Source of the DNA: Acidobacteriaceae bacterium
GTDB lineage: Bacteria; Acidobacteriota; Terriglobia; Terriglobales; Acidobacteriaceae
Length of the DNA: 45,154 nucleotides
Direction: 5' to 3'
Assembly (NCBI GenBank): GCA_030038195.1
Contig: JASHPJ010000062.1
Location: forward strand, 1 to 45,154
Within the stretch, counting starts at the first letter, position 1, and each line of letters starts with the position of its first letter. Positions 7,702 to 18,146 of the stretch are shown piece by piece. Under the pieces are notes generated by a model. It was given only the letters and a program-made list of their open reading frames with translations. It ran no database searches and was not told the origin of the DNA. The translations under genes were made by a program, and so were the position numbers.

Positions 7702-9162
7702 TCAGCGTGCCGGTGAGGACACCGGGGCGTAATCTGGTTCCTGCGACGCCCCGTCGAGCAGCACCCGGACCACGTCTGCAGCGGAGTAGGATGCAGCCCC
7801 GGGGGCAAGAAATTGCAGAACGTGGCTTACGTCGTCCCCTACCGTGACCAGCGCAGGTTCGGCGGTTGCGTCTTTGCGCGTCTGGGCATGGCCCACGTTG
7901 GCCAGCAGCGCATTGCATAGGCATTTGCGGCCCACCGTCGCTTCCGCATCGCCGCCCTTGGCAATGTAGGACGCGACGGGCTCTGCGGCACAGCGGTAAC
8001 CGATCCGCCCGTCCGGCTCGCAGTAGGGCTCGCGCAGATAGCCGAGGTCGCAGATGCGCTTGCGCGCCTGGTAGACGCCCGTGTCCGATAGTGTCCCATG
8101 GAGCTGCGCAACCTTGAAGGGGAAGCCCGTCGGCGATGCCAGGGGATCGGTGAACACTGCGCCCGTTCCGGCCATGGCCTGTGCAAGCAACGCCGACTTC
8201 AGATCGTGGCGCAGTCCCGACTCGTCGCTGAGGGCGAAGGCAGTGCCCACCTGGACTCCGGTTGCCCCCTGTTCCAAGGCTTCGCGAAGCCCGTCGAGAC
8301 GGCCGTAACCGCCTGCCATCCAGAAAGGAACTCCCAGCGCTCGCAGTTCCGCGACGTTCACGCGATCGCGCTCGCCGTAGACAGGCTCACCCGAGACGCT
8401 CAACTGCAGCTTGCCCCGCGGAGGAGCATTGTGTCCGCCGGCTTTGGGGCTTTCGATCACAAGCCCGTCGACCTTTCCACTGGCGCGGCGCAGCATCGTC
8501 GTCGCCAGTGTGTTCGAGGAGACGAGCGCCAGGAATCGCGGCCGCGACAACGCGGGCAACGGCCCCTCGGCAACATCGGCCGGGTCGAACCGCATAGTCG
8601 TATCCAGATGCGGCGCTGCGCCGGTTACAGCAAGCCGGTATGCGGCCGGCTGTCCGGCTGTAAAAGCGTCGAGCACCGCCGGGATGTGCAACGGGATGCC
8701 GGCGCCCATCAGCACATAACCCACGCCGGCCAGCATGGCCCCGTAGATGGAGGCAAGGTGCGGCAACTGCACCTTTTCGAGAAAATTGATGCCGACCGGA
8801 TTGCCGTGCCCCTTGCGGGCAAGAAAGACCTCCGCAAAGTTTGCAACGATGCACAACTCGACAAGCTTGCGCTGTTCCGCGCGCTGGTGCATCGGCAGCG
8901 CTGGATACGGCGTGCCGGCCGGCTTGCCGCCGGGAATGAAGTACTCTTGCAGGACGCGGCGAGCCATCGCCGGGAACGGGAACTGATCGAGAGCGCGCCG
9001 CATATGGCCGCCGCGGTCGCCATCGGCGAGGCGGCGCGCAAACAATACATCAAGGGCGGTGCCGGAGACAACGCCGAGCTGGCCTAGGCGGGAGACGGCG
9101 TTCGCCAGGCGCCAATTCGATACACCAACGCCCATGCCACCCTGAATAATTCGTGGAAACAT
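7702..9162 (-). CDS. Nitronate monooxygenase / 2-nitropropane dioxygenase-like FMN protein
   Basis: A 486-residue TIM-barrel flavoprotein. The N-terminus PRIIQGGMGVGVSNWRLANA is the family's barrel-entry motif; GKVDGLVIESPKAGGHNAPP holds the conserved GGH segment, and MAGGYGRLDGLREALEQGATGVQVGTAF the C-terminal FMN-phosphate site. Known members oxidise nitronates, but this one is longer than most (about 320-370 residues): an extension after about 400 includes EPYCEPDGRIGYRCAAEP and a Cys pair (KCLCNAL). In that extension and its overall length it resembles PfaD-type enoyl-reductase relatives, so the substrate is uncertain. The gene stands alone, divergent from the oligopeptidase gene. Confidence 0.8.
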   Translation of the reverse strand: MFPRIIQGGMGVGVSNWRLANAVSRLGQLGVVSGTALDVLFARRLADGDRGGHMRRALDQFPFPAMARRVLQEYFIPGGKPAGTPYPALPMHQRAEQRKLVELCIVANFAEVFLARKGHGNPVGINFLEKVQLPHLASIYGAMLAGVGYVLMGAGIPLHIPAVLDAFTAGQPAAYRLAVTGAAPHLDTTMRFDPADVAEGPLPALSRPRFLALVSSNTLATTMLRRASGKVDGLVIESPKAGGHNAPPRGKLQLSVSGEPVYGERDRVNVAELRALGVPFWMAGGYGRLDGLREALEQGATGVQVGTAFALSDESGLRHDLKSALLAQAMAGTGAVFTDPLASPTGFPFKVAQLHGTLSDTGVYQARKRICDLGYLREPYCEPDGRIGYRCAAEPVASYIAKGGDAEATVGRKCLCNALLANVGHAQTRKDATAEPALVTVGDDVSHVLQFLAPGAASYSAADVVRVLLDGASQEPDYAPVSSPAR

Positions 9163-9365
9163 ATTCGAATTGTTTCACAGAATCGAGTCCAATCCGGCGG
9201 TTCGCTACAAGGCGAGCTTGAAGGGAACCGGTTTTTAGGCAGCGTCGAGGGATGCCCTTTGTCCTCCACCGGAGAAAAAACGCCTTTCGCCAGGCGCTGC
9301 CCAGCCTCTGCGAGAACAGATGAAAGCCAGTCCACTACCGAACTGGAGCCATGTATGCTTTCCCC

Positions 9366-11510
9366 ATGAAAGCATCGCGCGAAGCAGCATCTTTTTTCGT
9401 GATCGGATTGATCCTGGCGGGAGCAAACACTCAGGCGGCACAAACCATCCACGGGCGCGGTGGAATTGTGCTGCCGCCTCCGCCCGACGTCGAGGCCGTT
9501 CCGGTCACCGATGACTACTTCGGCACAAAAATCGTGGACAACTACCGCTGGCTCGAAGACGCCAGGAGCGATCAGACGCGGGCCTTCATCGACGCGGAAA
9601 ATGCCTACACCAACCGCTATCTCGAGCAGGCCCACATCCGCCCGCAGATTGCCGACGATCTCGACCCCCTGGTCAACGTGACTGAGACCGGCGCGCCCAT
9701 CGAGCGCAATGGAAACTACTTTTTCATGCGCCGCCTGGCGGGCGAAGGCCAGTTCTCGATCTACGTGCGCCATGGCTGGACGGGAAAAGACGAGCGCATC
9801 ATCGATCCGGCCGCGTTCAGCCGCGACCCGAATACCTCGGTCTACATGAATGACGTCTCCCGCGACGGAACCGTGGTCGCTTACTCGGTGCAGCAGGGCG
9901 GCGCAGACGAGACCAGCATCCGCTTTTACAACGTAAAAACGCGCAAAACGCTCCTGGACGAGCTGCCCTCGGCCCGCTACTTCAGCGTAGTCTTTGCGCC
10001 CAACGGCGCCAGCGTTTATTACGCACGCAACAACAAAGAGGGAACGCTGCTGTATCAGCACACCTTTGGCGAGCGCGTCTCGCGCGACACGCTCGTCTTC
10101 GGCCACGAGTTCCGCGGCGAGCCGCTGGGCGGCAATGACCTGTTCTCCGGCAAGATAACCGACGATGGACGTTATCTCGTCATCCAGATCAGCCGCGGCG
10201 TTCCGCCCCGCCGCGAAGACATCGTCTTCCGCGACCTCACCCGGCCGGGCTCGCCCTTCGACATCCTGGTGTGGGGGCTCGATGCGCGCTTTTCCGTCAT
10301 CTACGCCGGCGGCGCCTGGTATGTAAAGACCGACTACAACGCGCCCATGGGCCGCATCATGAAAGCCGACCCCGGCGTGATGCCCGAAGCCTGGCAGACG
10401 ATTGTGCCGGAAGAAAAAGACGTGATCGACGACTGGTCGATCGTGGGCGGCAAGATCTACGTGAACCGGCTGCACGACGTGAAGACGGAAACCGAGGTCT
10501 TTACGCTGGCCGGAAAGCCGGCGGGCGCGATCGACTTCGGCGGCATCGGCTCGGCGTCCATTCTCCTGGGGCGCACGACGGACCGCTATGGCTTCATGAG
10601 TTTCCAGTCGTTCATCGTCCCGCCCACGCTCTACAGGATCGACACGGCGACCGGCAAGCGCGAAATCTTCTTTCAGCCCAGGATTCCCTTCGACTCCAGC
10701 CAGTATGAGCTGCAACAGGTCTTCTACAAGTCAAAGAACGGGACACAGGTTCCCATGTTTATCGCGGGGAAGAAGGGCCTGAAGCAGGACGGCTCCGAGC
10801 GGCTGCTGATGACCGGCTATGGCGGCTTCGACGTGAGCGAGACGCCTTATTGGGATCCGGAGTACGCGTGGTGGATGCAGCAGGGCGGATGGTTTGCCCT
10901 GCCCAACCTGCGCGGCGGCGGCGAATATGGCGAGCAATGGCACGAGGCGGGCATGTTCGAAGAGAAGCAGAACGTCTTTGACGACTGGTTTGCCGCGGCC
11001 GAATACCTGATCGCCAACAAGTACACCTCGCCGGAGCACTTCGCCATCCGCGGCCGTTCGAACGGCGGCCTGCTGATGGGCGCATCGATCACGCAGCGGC
11101 CTGAGCTGTTCTCGGCGGTGTGGTGCGGTTATCCGCTGCTCGACATGCTGCGCTACCAGAAGTTCAAGGTCGGCTACTACTGGACCACCGAGTACGGCTC
11201 CGCTGACGACGAAAAGCAATTCCCTTATCTGCTCAAATATTCGCCTTACCAGAACGTGAAGCCGCGCTCCGACTATCCCGCCGTGATGTTCTTTACCGGC
11301 GACAGCGACACCCGCGTGGACCCGCTGCACGCACGCAAGATGACTGCGCTGCTGCAGGCGGCGTCCAAGAGCGGCCGGCCGGTGCTGCTCCACTACAGCA
11401 CTTCTAGCGGCCACTCGGCGGGTGTGAGCGTCGACCAGCAAATTCAGGACATGACCGACGAGCTGGCCTTCCTGTGGACCGAAACCGGACAGCCCGCACC
11501 ACGAAAGTAA
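9366..11510 (+). CDS. Prolyl oligopeptidase, S9A family, exported
   Basis: A 714-residue serine peptidase that cleaves short proline-containing peptides. A signal peptide ([20 protein letters not shown], cleavage probably near TQA) puts it in the periplasm. Next comes the N-terminal segment [19 protein letters not shown], a seven-bladed propeller (about 75-430), then an alpha/beta hydrolase domain with the nucleophile in GRSNGGLL (Ser about 565), the acid in [12 protein letters not shown] (about 648) and the base in SSGHSAG (His about 683). All three are present. I start at the ATG at 9366 rather than 9351 because it gives a typical signal peptide and has TATGCT six bases upstream, as in other putative leaderless genes here. 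Confidence 0.93.
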   Translation: MKASREAASFFVIGLILAGANTQAAQTIHGRGGIVLPPPPDVEAVPVTDDYFGTKIVDNYRWLEDARSDQTRAFIDAENAYTNRYLEQAHIRPQIADDLDPLVNVTETGAPIERNGNYFFMRRLAGEGQFSIYVRHGWTGKDERIIDPAAFSRDPNTSVYMNDVSRDGTVVAYSVQQGGADETSIRFYNVKTRKTLLDELPSARYFSVVFAPNGASVYYARNNKEGTLLYQHTFGERVSRDTLVFGHEFRGEPLGGNDLFSGKITDDGRYLVIQISRGVPPRREDIVFRDLTRPGSPFDILVWGLDARFSVIYAGGAWYVKTDYNAPMGRIMKADPGVMPEAWQTIVPEEKDVIDDWSIVGGKIYVNRLHDVKTETEVFTLAGKPAGAIDFGGIGSASILLGRTTDRYGFMSFQSFIVPPTLYRIDTATGKREIFFQPRIPFDSSQYELQQVFYKSKNGTQVPMFIAGKKGLKQDGSERLLMTGYGGFDVSETPYWDPEYAWWMQQGGWFALPNLRGGGEYGEQWHEAGMFEEKQNVFDDWFAAAEYLIANKYTSPEHFAIRGRSNGGLLMGASITQRPELFSAVWCGYPLLDMLRYQKFKVGYYWTTEYGSADDEKQFPYLLKYSPYQNVKPRSDYPAVMFFTGDSDTRVDPLHARKMTALLQAASKSGRPVLLHYSTSSGHSAGVSVDQQIQDMTDELAFLWTETGQPAPRK

Positions 11511-11706
11511 TGCTTCAGACTCCGGCGTAACCGGGGGCAAACGCTTCTTTCCATTCGATTCAAGTATCCGATCGACTGCACCGATAAGTAGAGTGCAGGA
11601 TCGAAACCGCGAGTCGCCTGGACTTGAAGAGTCTGCCCCTGGCAGCGCGGCGCGATCCATTGCCAAACCATTCGAGCTGCCGCGCCAGCGCGGAGCCGGA
11701 GCCAAG

Positions 11707-13152
11707 ATGGCTAAAGCAGCACGGATCGCGACGCAGACGGTTCACCAGGAAGAAGACGCGCGGCTGGCAGCGCTCCAGTCGACCGGCATTCTGGATTCGC
11801 CGCCGGAGCCCACGTTCGATGCGATCACCCGGCTGGCGGCCGAGTACTTCCACGCCGACACGGTTCTGCTTGGCTTTGCCGGCGCAGGCCGCATCTGGAT
11901 CAAATCGTACTGGGGCGAGCCGGTGCGCGAGCTGCCGCGCACCCGCTCCCTCTTTGAGATGGTGCTGGCCGCCAACGGACCGGTGGTAGCGCCGGACGTC
12001 TCGCAGCATCCGCAGCTCGTGGACAGGTACCCGGCCGTTCGCCGGCTCCCGGTGCAATCCTTCGCCAGCGTTCCGGTGCGTTCCCATGACGGCCTGATCC
12101 TGGGCACGTTGACCATCCTGGGTTGCCAGCCGCGCCGCAGCATGGCCCTGGACGAACTGCGCATGCTCGAGAGCCTGGCCGAGATGGCCGCTGACCAGCT
12201 TGAGTTGCGCCGCCTGCGCCTGTCCCTGCTCCCGCCGAGCGCGCAGCCCTGCAGTCAAGAGACTCCGGCTGCCTCCACTTCCTGGCCAACCCGCTCCGAT
12301 CTGCGCCAGGCGCTCGATCAGGGCCAGTTCGTGCTCTGCTACCAGCCTGAGATCGAGCTGGCTACCCGCAGAATCGCCGGCCTTGAAGCCCTCGTCCGCT
12401 GGCAGCATCCCGAGCGCGGCCTGGTTTCGCCCATGGAGTTCATTCCGGCAGCCGAAGAGACCGGCATGATTCTGCCCATCGGCGACTGGGGACTGGCCGA
12501 GGCCTGCAGCCAGATTCAGCGCTGGAACCAGGAGGGTCTTGGCCAGGGTTCACTGCGCGTGTGCGTCAACCTCTCGGCGCAGCAGTTCTCGCGCGGGGGG
12601 CTGGCCGACCACGTGGAAGCGCTGCTGACGCGCACCGGCATCTCCAGCCGCCAGCTTGGGCTGGAGATGACCGAGTCCAGCCTCATCTCAGACCGGCACA
12701 CGGCTCTGCAGGTGCTCGGCGACCTGCGCCGGCTGGGCGTCTCGCTGCTGATGGACGACTTCGGCACCGGCTACAGCTCGCTCAACCACCTGCACTCGTT
12801 CCCGTTCGATCTGCTCAAGATCGACCGCTCCTTCGTCAGCCGCATGACTGAAGGCCGGCAGCCGCTCCAGATTGTCCGCACCATCGTGGAGCTGGCGCGC
12901 ATCCTGGGCATGGACGTGGTGGCCGAAGGCATCGAGACGCAGGAACAGCACGAGCTGCTGCGCGACATGGGCTGCCGCTACGGACAGGGTTTTCTCTACG
13001 CGCAGCCCATGACTGCCGAAGAGGTTACGCACCTGCTTCGTCTCCCCGGCCGTATTCTGGAAGACCCGGACACGCAAGAGGCGGTTGCCTGCCGACCGTT
13101 TGCCGGTCCTCAACAAGACCTGCGCGCGGCCTTTTTCGGGAACTCTCGATAG
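11707..13152 (+). CDS. GAF-EAL cyclic-di-GMP phosphodiesterase
   Basis: About 481 residues. A GAF sensor domain (about 15-165; [20 protein letters not shown], then [17 protein letters not shown]) is followed by an EAL domain (about 200-450). Its catalytic signatures look complete: LEALVRW (EAL Glu at about 227), [26 protein letters not shown] (Asp pair at about 350-351), LLKIDRSF and VVAEGIET. It should therefore hydrolyse c-di-GMP to pGpG, controlled by a ligand or redox signal at the GAF domain. There is no GGDEF domain and no membrane segment, so it is probably cytoplasmic. GGAG five bases before the ATG supports this start; a GTG at 11593 would add 38 residues without a ribosome site. Confidence 0.9.
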   Translation: MAKAARIATQTVHQEEDARLAALQSTGILDSPPEPTFDAITRLAAEYFHADTVLLGFAGAGRIWIKSYWGEPVRELPRTRSLFEMVLAANGPVVAPDVSQHPQLVDRYPAVRRLPVQSFASVPVRSHDGLILGTLTILGCQPRRSMALDELRMLESLAEMAADQLELRRLRLSLLPPSAQPCSQETPAASTSWPTRSDLRQALDQGQFVLCYQPEIELATRRIAGLEALVRWQHPERGLVSPMEFIPAAEETGMILPIGDWGLAEACSQIQRWNQEGLGQGSLRVCVNLSAQQFSRGGLADHVEALLTRTGISSRQLGLEMTESSLISDRHTALQVLGDLRRLGVSLLMDDFGTGYSSLNHLHSFPFDLLKIDRSFVSRMTEGRQPLQIVRTIVELARILGMDVVAEGIETQEQHELLRDMGCRYGQGFLYAQPMTAEEVTHLLRLPGRILEDPDTQEAVACRPFAGPQQDLRAAFFGNSR

Positions 13153-13236
13153 ACGATTCCCCATTTGGAGTTTGCCCGGCCTCCGCCGCAAAAATCGCTC
13201 AAGTCTGCGCGGGCTTGCCCCTTTTACTCTCGCTTC

Positions 13237-13707
13237 ATGGAAACAACTGCCGGCCCTTTCGAAACACAGGCGAGCTTCGCCGGTGCGCTGGCCGCATTCG
13301 CCTCGGACGCTGCGAGTGCCGAGCCCGCCAGCCCTCACGACGGCCTGGCGGACGACGTGGCGACGCTCAGCTATGAGAGCACGGTGCGCGCACAGGCCGG
13401 ATACGGGTTTGCCGGCGCGCGCGCACACGATGATGGCCACACAAGCACGACTGGAACGCCGAGTAGAAAATCGGCCAGCATCACCATCCGCATGAGCCAT
13501 GCCGAGTGCGCCCAGCTCAGGAAGCGCGCGGATGCAGCCGATCTCACCGTTTCGGCCTACATGCGCTCCTGCATCCTTGAGGCGGAGACCTTGCGTGCGC
13601 AGGTGAAAGAAGCTCTCGCCGCGCTGCGCGCCGCCATGCCGGACGAGCCACATGCAGCTGCGCATACTCCGCGACGCTGGTGGCAACTGGGCATGCGTTC
13701 GAGCTAA
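13237..13707 (+). CDS. Small ribbon-helix-helix-like protein (MobC-like C-terminus)
   Basis: A protein of about 156 residues. The N-terminal half is Ala/Ser/Gly-rich and looks disordered. The C-terminal half reads SASITIRMSHAECAQLRKRA, then ADLTVSAYMRSCILEAETL: a short beta strand plus two helices, the pattern of ribbon-helix-helix DNA-binding proteins and MobC-type relaxosome accessory proteins. No relaxase or transfer gene is nearby, so a role as a chromosomal regulator is as likely. TACTCT lies six bases before the ATG and no Shine-Dalgarno sequence is seen. It follows the GAF-EAL gene by 84 bases; functional linkage is unknown. A TTG at 13165 could give a longer form. Confidence 0.7.
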   Translation: METTAGPFETQASFAGALAAFASDAASAEPASPHDGLADDVATLSYESTVRAQAGYGFAGARAHDDGHTSTTGTPSRKSASITIRMSHAECAQLRKRADAADLTVSAYMRSCILEAETLRAQVKEALAALRAAMPDEPHAAAHTPRRWWQLGMRSS

Positions 13708-13712
13708 GCGCC

Positions 13713-15074
13713 CTAATCCGCTTCCAGCACCAGGCACTTCAGGTACTCGGACTCGGGCAGGTTCAGCACTACCGGATGATCGGGCGCAGCGCCGCGGCGT
13801 TCGCGCAGCCGCACGCGCCGCGAAGCATCCGAAGCAGCCGCGGCAACCGCACCCTCCAGATCGGCCCAGCCCACGTGGTGCGAGCAGGAGCAGGTGACGA
13901 GCAGGCCGCCGGGCCGCAGCATCTTCAGGGCGCGCAGGTTCAGCTCTTTGTAGCCGCGCAGTGCACCCTCCACCGCACGCTTGCTCTTGGCAAAGGCCGG
14001 CGGATCGAGCACGATCATATCGAAGACTTCGCCCGCTGCAGACCAGTCGCGCAGAATCTCGAAGGCATCCGCCTCGATCCAGTCGACATCCGCGCCCAAT
14101 TGCGCGCGGTTGGCCGCGAGGTTCCGCTCCGCCACTTCCAGCGAAGTCCGCGAGGCATCGATGCCCGTAACGCTTTTCGATACTCGCGCCAGGTGCAGCG
14201 CAAACCCGCCCTGGTAGCAGCAGACGTCAAGCGCGCGCCCGCCTGGAGCCATCTTCGCGGCCCACTGCTGCGCAGCCGCGTAGTTGGCATGCTGATCGAG
14301 GAATGCTCCGGTCTTCTGGCCGGCGTTCGCGTCGTAGTGAAAGACAAGTTCGTTCAGATGGAACTGGGTGCTGGTCTTTGACTTCTTCGGATCGGCCAGC
14401 CATAAGGGCTCGGCGCTCGGCGCGGCGAGGCCTTCGAGCTCGCGGATGCGCGGATCGGGCCGCTCAAAAATAGCTGTGGGAATCGCCGCCGGTCCAAGCC
14501 CTTCGCGCAGCGCGCGCACGCACGTCTCGCGCACCGCGCCGCGGTCCAATCCTTTGGCCAGCAGTTGCAGAATCACCAGGTCGCCGTACTTGTCGGCGAT
14601 GACGCCGGGCAGTTCATCGGCCTCGCTGAAGCAGAGACGGCAGGCATCATTCGCGGCGTCCAGCATCGGCCTGCGCCGCTCGATGGCCCTGCCCAGCCGC
14701 GCTGCGAGCAGCCGCAGCCACGCGGCCTCGTCCAGCGCTTCGCGGGCCACCAGGCGCAGCGCAATCTGCGAAGACGGGCTGTAGAGCGCCGTCCCAAGCA
14801 GCAATCCGCGATTATCCGCAACGGGCAACAACGCCGGAGGAACATCCCCGCTGGATTCGGGCAGGGTAAGCGACTCGATCTCGGAGGCATACGCCCAGGC
14901 GTGGCCGGCGCGAAGCCGGTCTGCCGCACGACGGTTGAGCAAAGCCCCGGCTGCGGGCTGGATTGCAGCAGACTGCCGTTCGGCCGCTGCCCGCTTCCCG
15001 GCAGGCACGGTTTCCCTGGCCTTCGGCTTTTCGGCCCGTGCATCTCCGGTTTGCGGCTTGTGCGGCCTGGCCAT
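13713..15074 (-). CDS. Class I SAM-dependent rRNA (cytosine) methyltransferase, RlmI-like
   Basis: A 453-residue protein. A basic, probably disordered N-terminus (about 1-40, rich in Lys, Arg and Ala) precedes a PUA-like domain (RRAADRLRAGHAWAYASEI), a linking EEHAD-type domain (RPMLDAANDACRLCFSEAD, DELPGVIADKYGD) and a Rossmann methyltransferase with the SAM site ALDVCCYQGGFALHLA, LDPPAFAKSK and the C-terminal LLVTCSCSHHV. The family methylates position 5 of 23S rRNA C1962 in E. coli; the same target is inferred. GGAGAGGAG lies just upstream of the ATG. It reads toward the RHH-like gene and is preceded on its strand by a cytochrome gene only 41 bases upstream. Confidence 0.88.
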   Translation of the reverse strand: MARPHKPQTGDARAEKPKARETVPAGKRAAAERQSAAIQPAAGALLNRRAADRLRAGHAWAYASEIESLTLPESSGDVPPALLPVADNRGLLLGTALYSPSSQIALRLVAREALDEAAWLRLLAARLGRAIERRRPMLDAANDACRLCFSEADELPGVIADKYGDLVILQLLAKGLDRGAVRETCVRALREGLGPAAIPTAIFERPDPRIRELEGLAAPSAEPLWLADPKKSKTSTQFHLNELVFHYDANAGQKTGAFLDQHANYAAAQQWAAKMAPGGRALDVCCYQGGFALHLARVSKSVTGIDASRTSLEVAERNLAANRAQLGADVDWIEADAFEILRDWSAAGEVFDMIVLDPPAFAKSKRAVEGALRGYKELNLRALKMLRPGGLLVTCSCSHHVGWADLEGAVAAAASDASRRVRLRERRGAAPDHPVVLNLPESEYLKCLVLEAD

Positions 15075-15115
15075 GTGCTCCTCTCCCCGGCCGGAGGCGC
15101 ATCGGCCACCGGTCG

Positions 15116-15559
15116 CTACTTCACCTGAATCTCCTCGATATACCGCCTCAAGTTGCTGATTCTCAGCATTCTTTCCAGCGATGAGCCCTGGCTCATCTTA
15201 GCAAGAAGCGGCCCCCATATCGGCATCTCTGCCGTGCCATGCGAAGGAATGTTTACTCCATATTCGAGCACGGCCGTCACGTGGACACCGGGAAACTTGC
15301 CGCCGTTACTCCGGCTCATCAGGGTCAGATCGGCCGGCTGCCTTTTCAGCGCCGCGGCAACTGGACCATTGCCGTGGCCATTGCGGCCGTGACACGGCGC
15401 GCAGTAGTTCACAAACATCTGTCTGCCGTCGGCCGGCGCGGTTTTTTGAAGGGGAATCACCACCTTCGAATTCGTAGTCTTCACATCTCCCTGGCGCGCG
15501 TAGCCGGCTCCCGCGGCAACGGCTGCGGCCATCATGACAAGCAAGAGGCTTTTCGGCAT
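15116..15559 (-). CDS. Exported mono-haem cytochrome c
   Basis: A 147-residue protein with a signal peptide (MPKSLLLVMMAAAVAAGAGY), one haem-binding motif CAPCH at residues 53-57, and a likely axial Met in GTAEMPIWGP (about 112). This is the layout of small class I cytochromes c that carry electrons in the periplasm. GHGNGPVAAAL after the haem site matches cytochrome c subunits found next to oxidases and dehydrogenases, but no partner is encoded here. GGAGG lies six bases before the ATG. The gene could be co-transcribed with the downstream rRNA methyltransferase gene (41-base gap). Confidence 0.88.
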   Translation of the reverse strand: MPKSLLLVMMAAAVAAGAGYARQGDVKTTNSKVVIPLQKTAPADGRQMFVNYCAPCHGRNGHGNGPVAAALKRQPADLTLMSRSNGGKFPGVHVTAVLEYGVNIPSHGTAEMPIWGPLLAKMSQGSSLERMLRISNLRRYIEEIQVK

Positions 15560-15725
15560 ACATTCCTCCGTTTCTGACCTCTACTCCATCGGGCATTACG
15601 CGCTCCTCGCGATGGGGCTGGATGTGACTGAGAGCACAGTTCCGTGCGCCACAAAGCACTGACGCAGCGATGGGCGTGCGCGACTATCATGCGGGGCGCG
15701 CCGCTCCAAAAACCTGCAGACGGCC

Positions 15726-15731
15726 TATAAT
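15726..15731 (+). promoter_or_regulatory. Consensus -10 hexamer abutting the rel start codon
   Basis: TATAAT followed by five bases and the ATG of rel. With the usual 6-8 base distance to the transcription start, transcription would begin at or beside the A of the ATG, which implies a leaderless mRNA. No ribosome-binding sequence is present and no good -35 is seen. Confidence 0.55.
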
Positions 15732-15736
15732 GAAGC

Positions 15737-18073
15737 ATGGCGACAGCGCGGCAGGCCATCGCGACAGAGAGCCCTGAGGCATCCACAGCGCAGGCGGCGG
15801 AGACGCCCGCTGTGCGGCCCGTCCCCGTCGCGCCGCAGTCCGTGGCGGCTCACGCCGCGCGCAGTGAAGAGGTCGTCAACGGGCGCTTCGAAACGCTGCT
15901 GCGCCAAGTCCAGTCCAATCGGCCTAATGAGGATGTCTCGCTGATCCGTAAGGCGTGGGAGTTCTGTGTCCAGCATCACAAGGGCCAGATGCGCGCCTCC
16001 GGCGAACCTTACATCATCCATCCGCTCGAAGTGGCCGAGGTGCTGGCCGAGATGCGGCTGGACGCGACGGCCATCGCCGCCGGCCTGCTGCACGACTCGG
16101 TCGAAGACACGCCGGCCACTAACGAGGAGATCGCCGCCGAGTTCGGCGACCAGGTGGCGCACATCGTGGACGGCGTCACCAAGATCGACAAGATCCAGTT
16201 CGCCAACCGCGAAGACCGCCAGGCGGAAAACGTGCGCAAGATGCTGCTGGCCATGGTCTCCGATGTGCGCGTAGTGCTCATCAAGCTGGCTGACCGGCTG
16301 CACAACATGCGCACGCTCGAGCACCTCAAGCCCGACCGCCAGGAGGCCATTGCACGCGAGACGCTCGACATCTACGCGCCGCTCGCGCACCGGCTGGGCA
16401 TGGGCAAAGTGCGCGGCGAATTGGAAGACCTGGCCTTCCGCTACACCGATCCGGTAAGCTACGAGCGCGTCTCGGCAGCCGTAGAGGCGCGCCGCGTCGA
16501 GGGCGAGCAGTTCCTGCACAGTGTGGAAGACACGCTCGTCGAGCAACTGCGCGAAAACAACATCGAGGCGCGCGTGGAGTGGCGCATCAAGCGCCTCTAC
16601 TCCATCTACCAGAAGATCGAGCGCTCCAAAATCTCCTTCGACCAGGTCTACGACCTGCTCGCCGTCCGCGTCATTACCCAGGATGTGGCCTCGTGCTACG
16701 CGGTCATCGGTATCGTCCACTCGCTGTGGCGGCCGGTGCCGGGCCGCATCAAGGACTTCATCGCCATTCCGCGCGCCAACCGCTACCAGTCGCTGCATAC
16801 CACGGTGATGGGCGACGGCGGCCACCAGTTCGAAGTGCAGATTCGCACCGAGGAGATGCACCGCATCGCCGAGGAAGGCATTGCGGCGCACTGGAAGTAC
16901 AAGGCCGGCGAGGGAACGGTGACGGCGCGTGACGAGGAGCGGCTGAACTGGATTCGCCAGCTTGTCGAGTGGCAGAAGGAGATGACCGACCCCAACGAGT
17001 TTCTCTCCAGCCTGAAGATGGACCTCTATCCCGACGAGGTTTACACCTTCACGCCCAAGGGGAAGGTCGTGGTGATCCCCGCCGGCGGCACGCCGGTGGA
17101 TTTCGCCTACACGATCCACACCGAGGTGGGCCACACCTGCGTGGGCGCCAAGGTGAACAGCCGCATGGTGCCGCTGCGCACCAAGCTGCGCACTGGCGAC
17201 ATCGTCGAGATTGTTACGCAGAAGGACCACAAGCCCAGCCGCGACTGGCTCACCTTCGTCAAAAGCCCGCGCGCGCGCAACAAGATCAAGCACTGGCTCA
17301 ACGAGGAGCAGCGCCGCCGCGCGGTGGAGATCGGCCGCAAGCAACTGGAGAAAGAGGCGCGCAAGTTCAAGGTGCCCATGAGCCAGATCTCCGACCAGGA
17401 CCTGGGCCGCATCGCCGGCGAGTACGGCGTGGCCACCGCCGCCGACCTGCTGGCGACGATCGGCCTGGGCAAGCACTCGGTCAATCAGATTCTGAACAAG
17501 CTGGCTCCCGGCTACGCCAGCCAGGGCGACGCGGCAGAGGCTGCGCAGGAGCCCAGGACCGACGGCGGAGCAGGTGCGGCGGATACCGTGCGCAAGCTGC
17601 GCATGACCGGCTCCGACTCGCTGCAGGTGGAGGGCCAGACCGACCTGCTCGCCTATCGCGCGCGATGTTGCAATCCCATTCGTGGCGAGGAGATTGTGGG
17701 CTACGTCACGCGCGGCAAGGGCGTGGCCGTGCATGCGCGCACCTGTCCTAACGTGCAGAACCTGCTCTACGAGAGCGACCGGCGCATCAACGTGGAGTGG
17801 GCCGGCGCCGGCGACGAAGCCCGCGCGCAGCGCTACCCGGTCAAGATCACCGTCTATTGCGACGACCGCACCGGCATGCTGAAAGAGCTCACCTCGATCA
17901 TCTCCGACGAGAACACCAACATCCGCAACGTGGACATCAGCCGCGACGAAACCGGCGAAGCGATCATCGAGTTCGTGGTAGAGGCCGAAGACCTGCGCCA
18001 CCTGAACCGGATTGTGCTGGGATTGCGCCGCGTGAACGGCGTCCGCGCCGTGCAGCGCACACAGAAGGTGTGA
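15737..18073 (+). CDS. rel: Bifunctional (p)ppGpp synthetase/hydrolase (Rel/SpoT)
   Basis: A 778-residue stringent-response enzyme. After a 40-residue Ala/Pro-rich leader come: the HD hydrolase domain with GLLHDSVEDT (intact HD and ED pairs) and the LIKLADRLHNMRTL motif; the synthetase domain with YDLLAVRVIT, GRIKDFIAIPRANRYQSLHT and FEVQIRTEEMH (Glu of the EVQ motif present); a TGS domain (VYTFTPKGKVVVIPAGGTPV); a zinc-finger-like segment with RARCCNPIRGEEIVGYVTRG and HARTCPN; and a C-terminal ACT domain. Both catalytic domains look active, as expected for a genome with a single long Rel. The gene is monocistronic. TATAAT lies five bases before the ATG, so the transcript may be leaderless. 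Confidence 0.96.
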   Translation: MATARQAIATESPEASTAQAAETPAVRPVPVAPQSVAAHAARSEEVVNGRFETLLRQVQSNRPNEDVSLIRKAWEFCVQHHKGQMRASGEPYIIHPLEVAEVLAEMRLDATAIAAGLLHDSVEDTPATNEEIAAEFGDQVAHIVDGVTKIDKIQFANREDRQAENVRKMLLAMVSDVRVVLIKLADRLHNMRTLEHLKPDRQEAIARETLDIYAPLAHRLGMGKVRGELEDLAFRYTDPVSYERVSAAVEARRVEGEQFLHSVEDTLVEQLRENNIEARVEWRIKRLYSIYQKIERSKISFDQVYDLLAVRVITQDVASCYAVIGIVHSLWRPVPGRIKDFIAIPRANRYQSLHTTVMGDGGHQFEVQIRTEEMHRIAEEGIAAHWKYKAGEGTVTARDEERLNWIRQLVEWQKEMTDPNEFLSSLKMDLYPDEVYTFTPKGKVVVIPAGGTPVDFAYTIHTEVGHTCVGAKVNSRMVPLRTKLRTGDIVEIVTQKDHKPSRDWLTFVKSPRARNKIKHWLNEEQRRRAVEIGRKQLEKEARKFKVPMSQISDQDLGRIAGEYGVATAADLLATIGLGKHSVNQILNKLAPGYASQGDAAEAAQEPRTDGGAGAADTVRKLRMTGSDSLQVEGQTDLLAYRARCCNPIRGEEIVGYVTRGKGVAVHARTCPNVQNLLYESDRRINVEWAGAGDEARAQRYPVKITVYCDDRTGMLKELTSIISDENTNIRNVDISRDETGEAIIEFVVEAEDLRHLNRIVLGLRRVNGVRAVQRTQKV

Positions 18074-18146
18074 AACCAGCTTCCAGCCTTTAGAAGTTGT
18101 ACAGCATGAGTCAGCGGCCTGTTCAACCCTTGTGCGCCACCCACCA

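Noticed and set aside
9084..10715. 543-codon frame opposite the prolyl oligopeptidase gene
   Set aside because: Antisense shadow; the oligopeptidase has signal peptide and catalytic motifs in the other strand.
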